Below are positions 50,859-58,462 of a DNA stretch of 64,000 nt, in pieces; positions within the stretch are counted from its first letter, which is position 1, and every line of letters begins with the position of its first letter. A program made the translations under genes and the position numbers. Origin of the DNA: Clostridiales bacterium. GTDB lineage: Bacteria > Bacillota > Clostridia > Christensenellales > Aristaeellaceae. Where the stretch lies: the NCBI GenBank assembly GCA_012728815.1, contig JAAYEI010000060.1, forward strand, positions 1-64,000. Reading direction: 5' to 3'. A model generated the notes under the pieces. The model was not told the DNA's origin and made no database searches. It was given only the letters and a program-made list of their open reading frames with translations.

Positions 50859-51392
50859 TCAGCCACCCTCCCTGGTTTTTCCCCGCACCCGGGCCTGGAT
50901 GTCGGCAATGGCCTTGAGCCGGTCTGGATACTGGGCATTGAAGTGCTCGCGGTCGGCCGCGGCCTGGCTGTCGGACACGATGCTCACATAGTCCGCGGAG
51001 CCGGACACCTGAACGCCCTGGGCGTCCTTCAAAAACAATTCGCGCAGGGCCGCCGGCAACAGCACCCTGCCCTGGGAATCAAACCCCAGACCATCAAAGG
51101 AATACATGGTGAAGCGGGCAAGGAAATACTCCGCGGAGACGTCCTCCTGGCTCAGGCGCATCAGCAGGTCCACCTTCTCCTCCCACACATCAAAGGGATA
51201 AATCGCGATGGCATCCTGCGCCATGTTCACCCCCACAATGATGCGCTCGCCCAGCTGGCCCCGAAAGGGCAGCGGCACGATGACACGGCCCTTGCCATCG
51301 ATTGAGTGGTTGTAGACGCCGATGAAGCCCAGACGGCGTTTGGCCTGCGCATCCGCGCCCTGAGACCGGGCCTTTCCCCCACCGTCTGCCAT
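50859..51392 (-). CDS. mraZ: Transcriptional regulator MraZ
   Basis: 177 residues with two AbrB-like halves carrying DGKGRVIVP and DSQGRVLLP. MraZ represses the division and wall cluster by binding short direct repeats before its own gene. An N-terminal extension of about 23 residues, rich in Gly, Lys and Arg, precedes the usual start region (GVYNHSID). The ATG at 51392 is preferred: the alternative at 51407 lies inside the operator. rsmH, which nearly always follows mraZ, is missing here. Confidence 0.93.
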   Translation of the reverse strand: MADGGGKARSQGADAQAKRRLGFIGVYNHSIDGKGRVIVPLPFRGQLGERIIVGVNMAQDAIAIYPFDVWEEKVDLLMRLSQEDVSAEYFLARFTMYSFDGLGFDSQGRVLLPAALRELFLKDAQGVQVSGSADYVSIVSDSQAAADREHFNAQYPDRLKAIADIQARVRGKTREGG

Positions 51393-51397
51393 GCTTC

Positions 51398-51422
51398 TCA
51401 CCACCATTCACCACTTATCACC
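51398..51422 (-). promoter_or_regulatory. MraZ operator: three GGTGA repeats with 10-bp period
   Basis: On the minus strand GGTGA occurs at 51418-51422, 51408-51412 and 51398-51402, each separated by five bases. Known MraZ boxes are 5-bp direct repeats with 5-bp spacers. The last repeat may also serve as ribosome site for the ATG at 51392. Confidence 0.7.
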
Positions 51423-51719
51423 CTTTTCAGACACAAATTACCACAGGCTGGGCGCACGGAACAAGAAAAGCCGCGGCAGGTGCGGCAGCTTTGGCCCTTT
51501 CCCCCTGGAAACACAGACAACAACAGGCATTCTTGCGAATGCCTGTTCCTGTCTTGTCCCGAACAAAGGGGAACCTATGTTTCTGGGTGCGCCTTGCTTT
51601 GTGGGTTCAACACAAAATTGCTGACATGTCTTTGTCGTTTGTTATGAAGTTGGGGCGCCGGTTTCCTTTGGCTGGGAACGGGGGCTGGCAAATGGGTTGG
51701 GGCGCCACCCCGGCGACCA
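51423..51719. other. Intergenic region between mraZ and the metallophosphoesterase gene
   Basis: No gene is supported. The mraZ promoter must lie near 51430-51480, but only weak hexamers are seen (TTGTTC, 18 bp, TAATTT on the minus strand). A strong hairpin at 51522-51547 is listed separately. The rest shows nothing notable. Confidence 0.5.
51522..51547 (-). terminator. Hairpin terminator after the metallophosphoesterase gene
   Basis: An 11-bp perfect stem AACAGGCATTC/GAATGCCTGTT with a TTGC loop; the minus strand continues TTGTTGTCTGTGTTT, moderately T-rich. Confidence 0.65.
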
Positions 51720-52448
51720 TCAGGCCCTTGCCGGCTGCTGGTCGCAGGTGAGCTCCAGCAGGCGGAACTGCACGCAGTCACAGGAGGAGAACCAGTAGCG
51801 CACGCCATTCTTCATGCCAGTAAAGGCGGAGGCGCAGGCCGGGCCATGCAGGTGGCCATAGACCACGTCGTCCACCTGGTAGCGCTCCAGCAACTGGGTG
51901 ACCGCGCTGTCCTCTCCCCGGCTGTTGCAGGGGGGGAAGTGGCACAGCGCCACCAGGCGGCGCGCCCCGCGCTGCGCCTGTGCCCGCTGCAGGGACAGCT
52001 CCAGGCGAATCAGCTCGCGCTGGTAAATCTTCAGGTTCTCCGGGCTGTCCTCCTCCAGGCCTGGCAGGCTCCAGCCCCGGGAACCGCAAAACACATGGTC
52101 ATCCAAGATCAGCGCGTCATTTTGCAGGGCGAAAAAGCCCTCAGACAGGCTGGCGCGCACGCGGCTGAGGGAGCTCCACCAAAAGTCGTGGTTGCCCTTG
52201 ATCATCACCTTGCGTCCGGGCAGGGCGCCAATGGCCTGCAGGTCGGGCAGGGCTTCCTCCAGGCGCATGGCCCAGGAGGTGTCACCGCTGAGCAGCACAA
52301 TGTCTTCGGGACCTACCCGCGCCAGCCAATCTTCGCGGATTTTTGTGAAATGCTCCTGCCAGTGGGGGCCAAACAGGTCCATGGATTTGTCATCCCCACC
52401 GGGCAGGTGCAGGTCGCTGATGGCAAAGAGGCGGGCTGAATCAGCCAT
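51720..52448 (-). CDS. Metallophosphoesterase (calcineurin-like)
   Basis: 242 residues. All metal-ligand motifs are present: ISDLHL (about 10-15), LLSGDTSW, KGNHDFWW, LCHFPP and YGHLHG. A cytoplasmic phosphoesterase related to the YmdB/YkuE-like superfamily, close to a Bacillota group of unknown substrate. ATG 52448 lies inside the end of the zinc-ribbon gene (eight-base overlap), so the two are coupled; the longer frame is the other gene in another reading frame. Confidence 0.88.
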   Translation of the reverse strand: MADSARLFAISDLHLPGGDDKSMDLFGPHWQEHFTKIREDWLARVGPEDIVLLSGDTSWAMRLEEALPDLQAIGALPGRKVMIKGNHDFWWSSLSRVRASLSEGFFALQNDALILDDHVFCGSRGWSLPGLEEDSPENLKIYQRELIRLELSLQRAQAQRGARRLVALCHFPPCNSRGEDSAVTQLLERYQVDDVVYGHLHGPACASAFTGMKNGVRYWFSSCDCVQFRLLELTCDQQPARA

Positions 52449-52833
52449 CCATGTCCTCTTCATCCTCGTCATCAGCGTCTTCCTGCTCACCCAGGGCTTC
52501 CAGGGAAAGCGCGTCCCCCATCACATGGAAGTCCGGATCATCCTGGTCAGGGCTGATATCAGGCACAATCTCCTCCATGCCGCTGACCGGGTCCAGCCCA
52601 ATCTCCACCGGTTCGCCGATTTCCTCTTTGATGCCCTTTTGCTTGTTCATCTCCCGCAGGCAGTACAGGCAGACATCCCGGCCGGGCAGGGCGTTGGACT
52701 CATGGCAGGTGGAGCAGACCTCCACCTCTTCGGGTTTCTGCTTGCCATGCAGCTCACGGTAGCACACCTTGCACATGTGCTCCTTGGCGCTCAAATAATT
52801 CAATTCGCAGCGGGGACATTTTACCAGAGTCAT
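52441..52833 (-). CDS. Zinc-ribbon protein with acidic tail
   Basis: 130 residues. Residues 1-62 carry four CxxC pairs (CPRC, CKVC, CSTC, CLYC), enough for two zinc sites; the rest is acidic, ending in a run of Asp and Glu. No enzymatic motif. It has its own promoter with a palindrome over the -35 and is coupled to the metallophosphoesterase. It may bind nucleic acid or act as a metal-responsive adaptor; this is inference. ATG 52833 has GGAGG five bases upstream. Confidence 0.85.
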   Translation of the reverse strand: MTLVKCPRCELNYLSAKEHMCKVCYRELHGKQKPEEVEVCSTCHESNALPGRDVCLYCLREMNKQKGIKEEIGEPVEIGLDPVSGMEEIVPDISPDQDDPDFHVMGDALSLEALGEQEDADDEDEEDMDG

Positions 52834-52866
52834 CGGAACCTCCAGGACGCTTGTAATAACGCCGGC

Positions 52867-52904
52867 ATTATACAGGTGGTTTGCCGGCTTGACAAGCCGG
52901 CAAA
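52867..52904 (-). promoter_or_regulatory. Promoter with 11-bp palindrome over the -35
   Basis: On the minus strand: TTGTCA (52890-52895), a 17-bp spacer, perfect TATAAT (52867-52872). TTTGCCGGCTT (52880-52890) and AAGCCGGCAAA (52894-52904) form a perfect palindrome with a three-base centre that covers the -35. No T-run follows for the upstream rodA transcript, so an operator is more likely than a terminator. Confidence 0.8.
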
Positions 52905-52960
52905 GGAAGGTATACAGGGCGGGATGCCAAAGGCCGAAAACAGCGCTGGCGCAGCCTGGG

Positions 52961-54265
52961 TCAGCCCTCGGCGCGCCGCCTTCCGCCCCGCCGCCTGGGC
53001 CGCAGGCCCACCAGGCCCCGGTCCTGTGAGGTGTTGACATAGATGGGCGCCTTGCGCCGGCGGCGCCGGGTGCGCAGCAGGTTGCCGGCGGGCAGGTTAT
53101 AGGAAGGCATGGAGGCGGTGCGGTTGCGCGTGACGTTGAGCACCAGGGAAATGCCAATGACGTTGGTGAGCAGGTTGGAGCCGCCATAGCTCAAGAAGGG
53201 CAGCGGAATGCCGGTGATGGGCATGAGGCCGATGGTCATCGCCACGTTCTGGAAGACATGCAGGAACATCATCGACATGACCCCGATGATGACCAGGCGG
53301 CCAAACTTGTCATAGGTGAAGCGGGACAGGTAGAGCATGCGGAAAATCAGGAAGGCGAACAGCAGCACAATGATCAGCGTACCCACAAAGCCCACCGCCT
53401 CGCCAATGGTGGCGAAGATGAAGTCAGTCCAGTCCTCGGGGATGAAGTTGAGCTGGCTCATGGAGCCGGGCACGAACAGGCCCACGCCTGTCAGGCCGCC
53501 TGAGCCGATGGCCTCCTGCGAGCGCAGCAGCTGCAGGCCCGCGTCCAGGCTGTAGGCATGCGGGTCAAGGAAGGCCAGGATGCGCATCAGGCGGAAGTCG
53601 TTGCTGCCACCGATGATGCCGTAGGCAAAGATGGCGGCCACGCCCAGCAGGACCACGGTGGTGATGACCAGCATCCATTTCCAGTCCGCCCCGCCAAAAT
53701 AGAGCATCAGGTAGGCGATGCCCAGCATGATGAGTACGCTGCCCGTCTCGTTGGACAGGTAGGTCAGGGCAGCAGGGAAGAGCACAAAGGTGCCCACCCG
53801 CAGCAGGGAGCGCAGGCTGCCAAGGGGCTTCTCCGGCAGGGAAAACTCTTTGGCCAGCATGAGGATCAGGGTAATCTTGGCAAACTCACTGGGCTGCAGC
53901 ATGCGGCCCAGCTGCTCAAACTGGATCCAGGCCTGCACGCCGCGAATGGCGCTGGCGGTGACCATGACCACCAGCAGCAGGATGGTCGTGGCCAGGAAAT
54001 ACACCGGGGAGAAGGTCTTGAAGTGCTCATAGGGCACGGACACGATGAACCAGACCGCCGCCGGGGAGGCCACCACAAAGATGGCCTGCCAGGAGCCGGT
54101 GGAGGAGGCCAGGATGCGGTTGAGCAGCGGCAGGTCCAGGGAGACCGATGGGTCAAAGGTGGCCACGGAGATGGCCAGCACACCCATCATCATCAGCAGG
54201 TAGGTGACAATCAGCAGCCAGAAGTCAAAGAAAGGCCGCGACCGTTTGTCTTCAATGATGCTCAT
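52961..54265 (-). CDS. rodA: Rod-shape SEDS glycosyltransferase RodA
   Basis: 434 residues, about ten membrane helices. Polymerises lipid II together with PBP2 in side-wall growth. SEDS motifs are clear: QPSEFAKI, NFIPEDWTDFIFATIGEAVGF, and the PLPFLSYGGSNLL block near the C-terminal helices. An unusual basic, Arg-rich tail (about 395-434) follows the last helix. It starts two bases after minD. Its location with pbp2 and mreBCD supports RodA rather than FtsW. Confidence 0.94.
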   Translation of the reverse strand: MSIIEDKRSRPFFDFWLLIVTYLLMMMGVLAISVATFDPSVSLDLPLLNRILASSTGSWQAIFVVASPAAVWFIVSVPYEHFKTFSPVYFLATTILLLVVMVTASAIRGVQAWIQFEQLGRMLQPSEFAKITLILMLAKEFSLPEKPLGSLRSLLRVGTFVLFPAALTYLSNETGSVLIMLGIAYLMLYFGGADWKWMLVITTVVLLGVAAIFAYGIIGGSNDFRLMRILAFLDPHAYSLDAGLQLLRSQEAIGSGGLTGVGLFVPGSMSQLNFIPEDWTDFIFATIGEAVGFVGTLIIVLLFAFLIFRMLYLSRFTYDKFGRLVIIGVMSMMFLHVFQNVAMTIGLMPITGIPLPFLSYGGSNLLTNVIGISLVLNVTRNRTASMPSYNLPAGNLLRTRRRRRKAPIYVNTSQDRGLVGLRPRRRGGRRRAEG

Positions 54266-54267
54266 GC

Positions 54268-55059
54268 TCAGTCCTCAAGCCACTTTAAGAAGCGCTGCCA
54301 GCGGGTCAGCTTCTCGGGTAGATAGTCCTCAATGGGGTTGTTCAGCCCCAGCAGGCGCTGCACGATGTCCAAAAAGTTGGTATCCATCCCCTCATCCCCG
54401 GTCTGGGCCGCGCTGTGGCCAGCGTGCTGGGCATCCAGCACCAGGGGGCTTTCTTCCACGACGCCCAGCAATGGCAGGTCCACCGTGGCGGCCAGCTGGT
54501 TGGGCTGGGCCAGTTCACCTGCCAGCACCCGCCCCGGCGTGTAGCGGTTGAACAACAGCCCAGGCCGGATCCCCTGGTTGTAAAGGTCCTGCGCGATTTT
54601 TTCCACACTGCGAAGGGAGACCGCGTCAGGCGTCGCCACCAGCAGCACCTCATCCGCCAGGCCCACGAAGTTGCGCATCCCGCGCCCCAGGCCAGCCGGG
54701 CCGTCCACCAGCACCAGGTCAAAGCGCTTGTGCAGGGTGTTGAGAATTTTTTGCAGGTCAAGGCGCTTGAACTCCTTGGGGCGGGCCTGCTGACCGCCCA
54801 CCAGCAGGCTCAGGGTGGGGAACTCCGGGTGTTTGATCAGCGCCTGGTCCAGGCTGCAGCGGCGCTGGGTCAAATCAGCCATGTCGTAGAGGATCCTGTC
54901 CTGCAGACCCAGCAACAAGTCCAGGCTGCGCAGGCCGATGTCCGCGTCCACCAGGGCCACGCGCATGCCCGCCCGGGCGGCGGCCACGCCAATGGCGGCG
55001 GCCAGGGTGGATTTGCCCACCCCGCCCTTGCCGGAGATGAACAGATATGACTTGCCCAT
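54268..55059 (-). CDS. minD: MinD-like ATPase
   Basis: 263-residue deviant Walker ATPase: GKGGVGKST (about 10-18), VDADIGLRSLDLLLG and VLVDGPAGLG. The C-terminal LTRWQRFLKWLED can form the membrane-targeting helix of MinD. It lies in the mre cluster, where MinD is often found with MinC and MinE; neither is present here. FlhG is a less likely alternative, as there are no flagellar genes nearby. Confidence 0.88.
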   Translation of the reverse strand: MGKSYLFISGKGGVGKSTLAAAIGVAAARAGMRVALVDADIGLRSLDLLLGLQDRILYDMADLTQRRCSLDQALIKHPEFPTLSLLVGGQQARPKEFKRLDLQKILNTLHKRFDLVLVDGPAGLGRGMRNFVGLADEVLLVATPDAVSLRSVEKIAQDLYNQGIRPGLLFNRYTPGRVLAGELAQPNQLAATVDLPLLGVVEESPLVLDAQHAGHSAAQTGDEGMDTNFLDIVQRLLGLNNPIEDYLPEKLTRWQRFLKWLED

Positions 55060-55074
55060 GCCGTTCCTTTCCGC

Positions 55075-57588
55075 CTAGGGCATCAGCTGGTTGCCGGGCA
55101 CCACGGGCACCTCGCCGGTGGACTTGTTCTTGTCCTCAAACCACCAGCCGATAAAGTCCCGCGCCGCGCGGGTGGCCTCGGCACCCGCCTTGCCGTTGGG
55201 GATGAGCACCACCACCGCGATTTCCGCCGGCGTGGTAAAGGGGGCCAGCGCAACAAACCAGCCGTTGTTCTCCAGGTCCAGCTTGATGCCGCCGATGGTC
55301 ACCTGGGAGGTTCCGGTCTTGGCCCACAGCTCATCCTGGTACGGCCAGCCGTCAAAGTAGCGCCGGGCCGTGCCCGCCTCGTCCACCACGCCCTTCATGC
55401 CTTCCTTGATGTAGGGCATGTAGGGCTCGGAGCCATCCAGGGTGCCGAAGATGCTGGGCTGGTACTGGTTGAGGATTTCCCCCTCGGGAGAGATGATGGA
55501 ATCCACGATGGAAAGGTTGTACACCGTGCCGCCGTTGCCGATGGCCGCCACATAGCGCGACACAGCCGCCGGGGTGAGGGTGGTGATGGACTGACCGATG
55601 GCCATCTGCACCTCCATGCTGCCGCCCCACTTGATGTCGTTGAGGGCATACCAGATCTCCCCGATGACCGCCTGCAGCCAGACCATGTCTCGGGTCATGT
55701 TGAGCTCCGCCATCAGGATGGGACGCATGGCGTTGGGCCAGTCCTGCTGCGATGTGACCAGGGCCATGTCCATCAGCTGCTTGATGCAGGCATCCAGGCG
55801 CTGGTCATCATAGGTGATGCCATAGCTGGCGCCCACGTTCTTCAGGTGCTGCTTGATCTTGGCCGCCACCAGGAGCGGCAGGTTGGTCTCCTGGCGGTTG
55901 ATGGGCGAGGTGGGGTCATACACCGAGGTCTGGTTACCCACCACGCTGCGCGCTTCACCAGGCAGCTGGATGCCTGTCAGGGTGGTCAAGCCCATCTTGG
56001 CCGCGTACTGGTAAAGCAGGTTGCTGCCGGTCTTGCCATAGAGGTAGCCAGCCAAAGTATAGAAGAAAAAGTTGCAGGATTTGGACAGCCCACTCACGAT
56101 GTTCAGGTTGGCGTGCTGCTTGCGGTAACCCTTGGCAATCCAGCAAACAGGGGCATCGGCTTCCACAGTGGTGTATTCCATGTAGGGGCCGGTGTCGGTG
56201 ATTTCATCGGTGACGCTCAGCCGGCCGTTGGTGAGGGCCGCCAGGCCAGTGACCATCTTGAAGATGGAGCCCGGCTCCGCGCGGGACTGGATGGCAAAGT
56301 TCCACAGCGGCCTGCGGTCATCGGTCAGGATGTCGGTGACCTCCTTGCCGCCGGCCACCATGGCGTTGAGGTCGTATGTGGGATGCTGGGCCATGGCCAG
56401 TACCCGCCCGGTGTTCACGTCCACCACCATCATGGTGCCGGTGTCAGCCAGCTGCAGGGGGTACTCGTTGAAGTCGCGCTCCTCCAGCTTGGCCTTGTTG
56501 GTCTCCCGCCAGCGGTCGCGGAACATCTCCCGCTCCTGCACGCCGCGGGTGTAGTCCACGTTGGCGGCGATGGCGCGCTCAGCCTCCCGCTGGTAGGACT
56601 CAATGAGGGTCAGCTTCACATTGTTGCCGTCGGTGGGCTGGGTGTAGCTGATCTGGCGGGTGAGGCGGCCCTGGTTGTCCCGCTCCATCACCCGGCTGCC
56701 GGTGCGGCTGGCGATGTTGGCGGTGAGCCAGTTCTCCATGGAGCGCTCAATCCCGTCCTTGCCGATGATGTCGTTGAGGGCGTAGCCCATGGGGCGCAGC
56801 TCGGTCTGGTAGTTGTCCACCTCAGCGATGGGGCCCACATAGCCGATGACCTGGGAGGCCAGGGTGCTGCGCGGGTAAACGCGCTTCTCCCCCACCTCAA
56901 TGCCGATGCCCGGCAGGGACATGCTCAGCGCTGAAATCTCCTGCACCGCCTCAAAGGGGATGTTGTTGGCGATGACAATGGGCTGGGCGTTGTAGATGTT
57001 CATGCGCATCTGGGAATAGGCAGCCATCACCTCCAGGGTGGCCTGCTCATCCAGCTCCGGGTCAATCTGGTAGAGGTTGCGCAGGAATTCGTAGCAGGAC
57101 TCGGCAGTGGGGTAGCGCGCCTGGGTGAGGTAGTGGTTGCCGCGCCACTGGCTCTCGCGGATGTCCCAGGCCTTTTCGGAAATGCCCTGGCCAAAGTCAA
57201 ACTCCCACAGGGTGGTTTCTTCATTGCGGCGTATGACAAAATCACGCTTGAGCGCGCCACCGTAGGACTCCACAATCTCCTTGGTTTTCAGCAGCGCCGG
57301 GGTGATGTTTTTGTAGTGCTCGGTGCGCAGCTGGGAGTTGGTGAGCATGAAGGTGACGTTATAGATGTCCTCGCTCATGGCCAGCACCACGCTCTCCGCG
57401 TCGGTAATCATGCCGCGCTTGCCGGTGATGCGGATGGTTTTGAAGCTGCCGGTGGAAGCGGTGCTCTGGTACTGGTCGGCATTGACCACCTGCAGGCTGT
57501 GCAGGCGGAACACCAGGCTGCCAAAGAGCAGCACCACGGCGATGGCGAAGATGATATAGCGCTTGATGGTGGATTTCTCAATCCGCAT
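55075..57588 (-). CDS. mrdA: Penicillin-binding protein 2, elongation transpeptidase
   Basis: 837 residues. One membrane helix (about 11-30), a long pedestal (about 50-360) and the transpeptidase domain. Active serine S441 with K444 (EPGSIFKMV), SCN at 504-506, and the AKTGTSQVTIGG motif near the C-terminus. It crosslinks side-wall peptidoglycan with RodA. ATG 57588 follows GGAGGT and overlaps mreD by 11 bases; the in-frame extension to 57735 is inside mreD and not used. It is longer than E. coli PBP2 (633) through a larger pedestal and linkers. Confidence 0.95.
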   Translation of the reverse strand: MRIEKSTIKRYIIFAIAVVLLFGSLVFRLHSLQVVNADQYQSTASTGSFKTIRITGKRGMITDAESVVLAMSEDIYNVTFMLTNSQLRTEHYKNITPALLKTKEIVESYGGALKRDFVIRRNEETTLWEFDFGQGISEKAWDIRESQWRGNHYLTQARYPTAESCYEFLRNLYQIDPELDEQATLEVMAAYSQMRMNIYNAQPIVIANNIPFEAVQEISALSMSLPGIGIEVGEKRVYPRSTLASQVIGYVGPIAEVDNYQTELRPMGYALNDIIGKDGIERSMENWLTANIASRTGSRVMERDNQGRLTRQISYTQPTDGNNVKLTLIESYQREAERAIAANVDYTRGVQEREMFRDRWRETNKAKLEERDFNEYPLQLADTGTMMVVDVNTGRVLAMAQHPTYDLNAMVAGGKEVTDILTDDRRPLWNFAIQSRAEPGSIFKMVTGLAALTNGRLSVTDEITDTGPYMEYTTVEADAPVCWIAKGYRKQHANLNIVSGLSKSCNFFFYTLAGYLYGKTGSNLLYQYAAKMGLTTLTGIQLPGEARSVVGNQTSVYDPTSPINRQETNLPLLVAAKIKQHLKNVGASYGITYDDQRLDACIKQLMDMALVTSQQDWPNAMRPILMAELNMTRDMVWLQAVIGEIWYALNDIKWGGSMEVQMAIGQSITTLTPAAVSRYVAAIGNGGTVYNLSIVDSIISPEGEILNQYQPSIFGTLDGSEPYMPYIKEGMKGVVDEAGTARRYFDGWPYQDELWAKTGTSQVTIGGIKLDLENNGWFVALAPFTTPAEIAVVVLIPNGKAGAEATRAARDFIGWWFEDKNKSTGEVPVVPGNQLMP

Positions 57589-58462
57589 AATCTTGTACCT
57601 CCCCTTCCGGGCGGTCAGGCCGCGGGCGGTCAGGCCGCGGGCTGTCGTCCGCGGGGCTGTCCGTGCCCTGGTCGGTCGGACCGGGTTTTCTGCGCAGGAA
57701 CTGGAACATCGGCTTGCGCGCGGGCGGTGCCTCATCCGGCACCAGGGCCAGGGTGCGCAGCAGCTCCCTGGGGGTGGCCAGCACCTCCTCGCCCTCCTGG
57801 CTGGCCAGCGGGCGCCGGCGGCGGTACAGGCCCAGGTAGGCGCGCACCGGGAACATGCTCAGGCTGCACAGGGCTGAATAGGCGGCCGCGTACACCACGC
57901 GCGCGATGTGCTGCCAGGTGACGGCGATGCCGCTCAAAGCCACATAAATCAGCATCACGCCTTCAAACAGCGCAACCAGCATCAGGGTGTTGAGCAGGAT
58001 GCGCAGGTGGGCGTTGAGGTCATGGGGTGAATCCCGCCGGATGCGCAGGCGGATTCGCCGCCTGACAAAGGAGGCCTGCCCCTGGGCCGCCGCCTCACTC
58101 TGGCGCTGGGCCTGGCGGATGCGTCGCATCTCGCGCTTGATGTCGGACATGTCCGCGAACACCTGGGCGCACAGCAGGGCCAGCACGGGATAGATCAGCA
58201 GATAAAACAGCGGGATGCTGTAGGACATGGCTTCCAGGATGATGCCGATGAGGGCACCGGAGATAAAGGCATAGAGCTTGCCGTAGCTGACGGTCATGAT
58301 GGCGATAATGACCATGAGCAGGTTGGGCATGATGCCCGCGATCTTCAGGTGGGGCATGACCGCGGTCTGCAGCAGGAAGTACAGCAGCACAAGCAGCAGC
58401 ACCTTCAAAAACTTGATGGCTGCCCGGGCGACGCTGCCGCCTCTGCGCAGTACCGCTTGCAT
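57578..58462 (-). CDS. mreD: Rod-shape determining protein MreD, with long tail
   Basis: 294 residues against a usual 160-180. Five to six membrane segments lie within about 14-215, interrupted by a charged cytoplasmic loop (about 105-145). A basic and Pro/Asp-rich cytoplasmic tail (about 215-294) ends in repeats of RPDRP. The ATG shares its first base with the mreC stop (TGATG). MreD links the MreB filament to the wall enzymes; the tail is unusual. Confidence 0.88.
   Translation of the reverse strand: MQAVLRRGGSVARAAIKFLKVLLLVLLYFLLQTAVMPHLKIAGIMPNLLMVIIAIMTVSYGKLYAFISGALIGIILEAMSYSIPLFYLLIYPVLALLCAQVFADMSDIKREMRRIRQAQRQSEAAAQGQASFVRRRIRLRIRRDSPHDLNAHLRILLNTLMLVALFEGVMLIYVALSGIAVTWQHIARVVYAAAYSALCSLSMFPVRAYLGLYRRRRPLASQEGEEVLATPRELLRTLALVPDEAPPARKPMFQFLRRKPGPTDQGTDSPADDSPRPDRPRPDRPEGEVQDYAD

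Noticed and set aside
52834..53187. Extension of the zinc-ribbon frame into rodA
   Set aside because: It is the complement-strand reading of a well-supported gene end plus the promoter; the CxxC protein starts at 52833 with GGAGG upstream.
57589..57735. N-terminal extension of PBP2
   Set aside because: It lies in the mreD coding region, is Arg/Thr-rich without homology, and the ATG at 57588 has a strong ribosome site.
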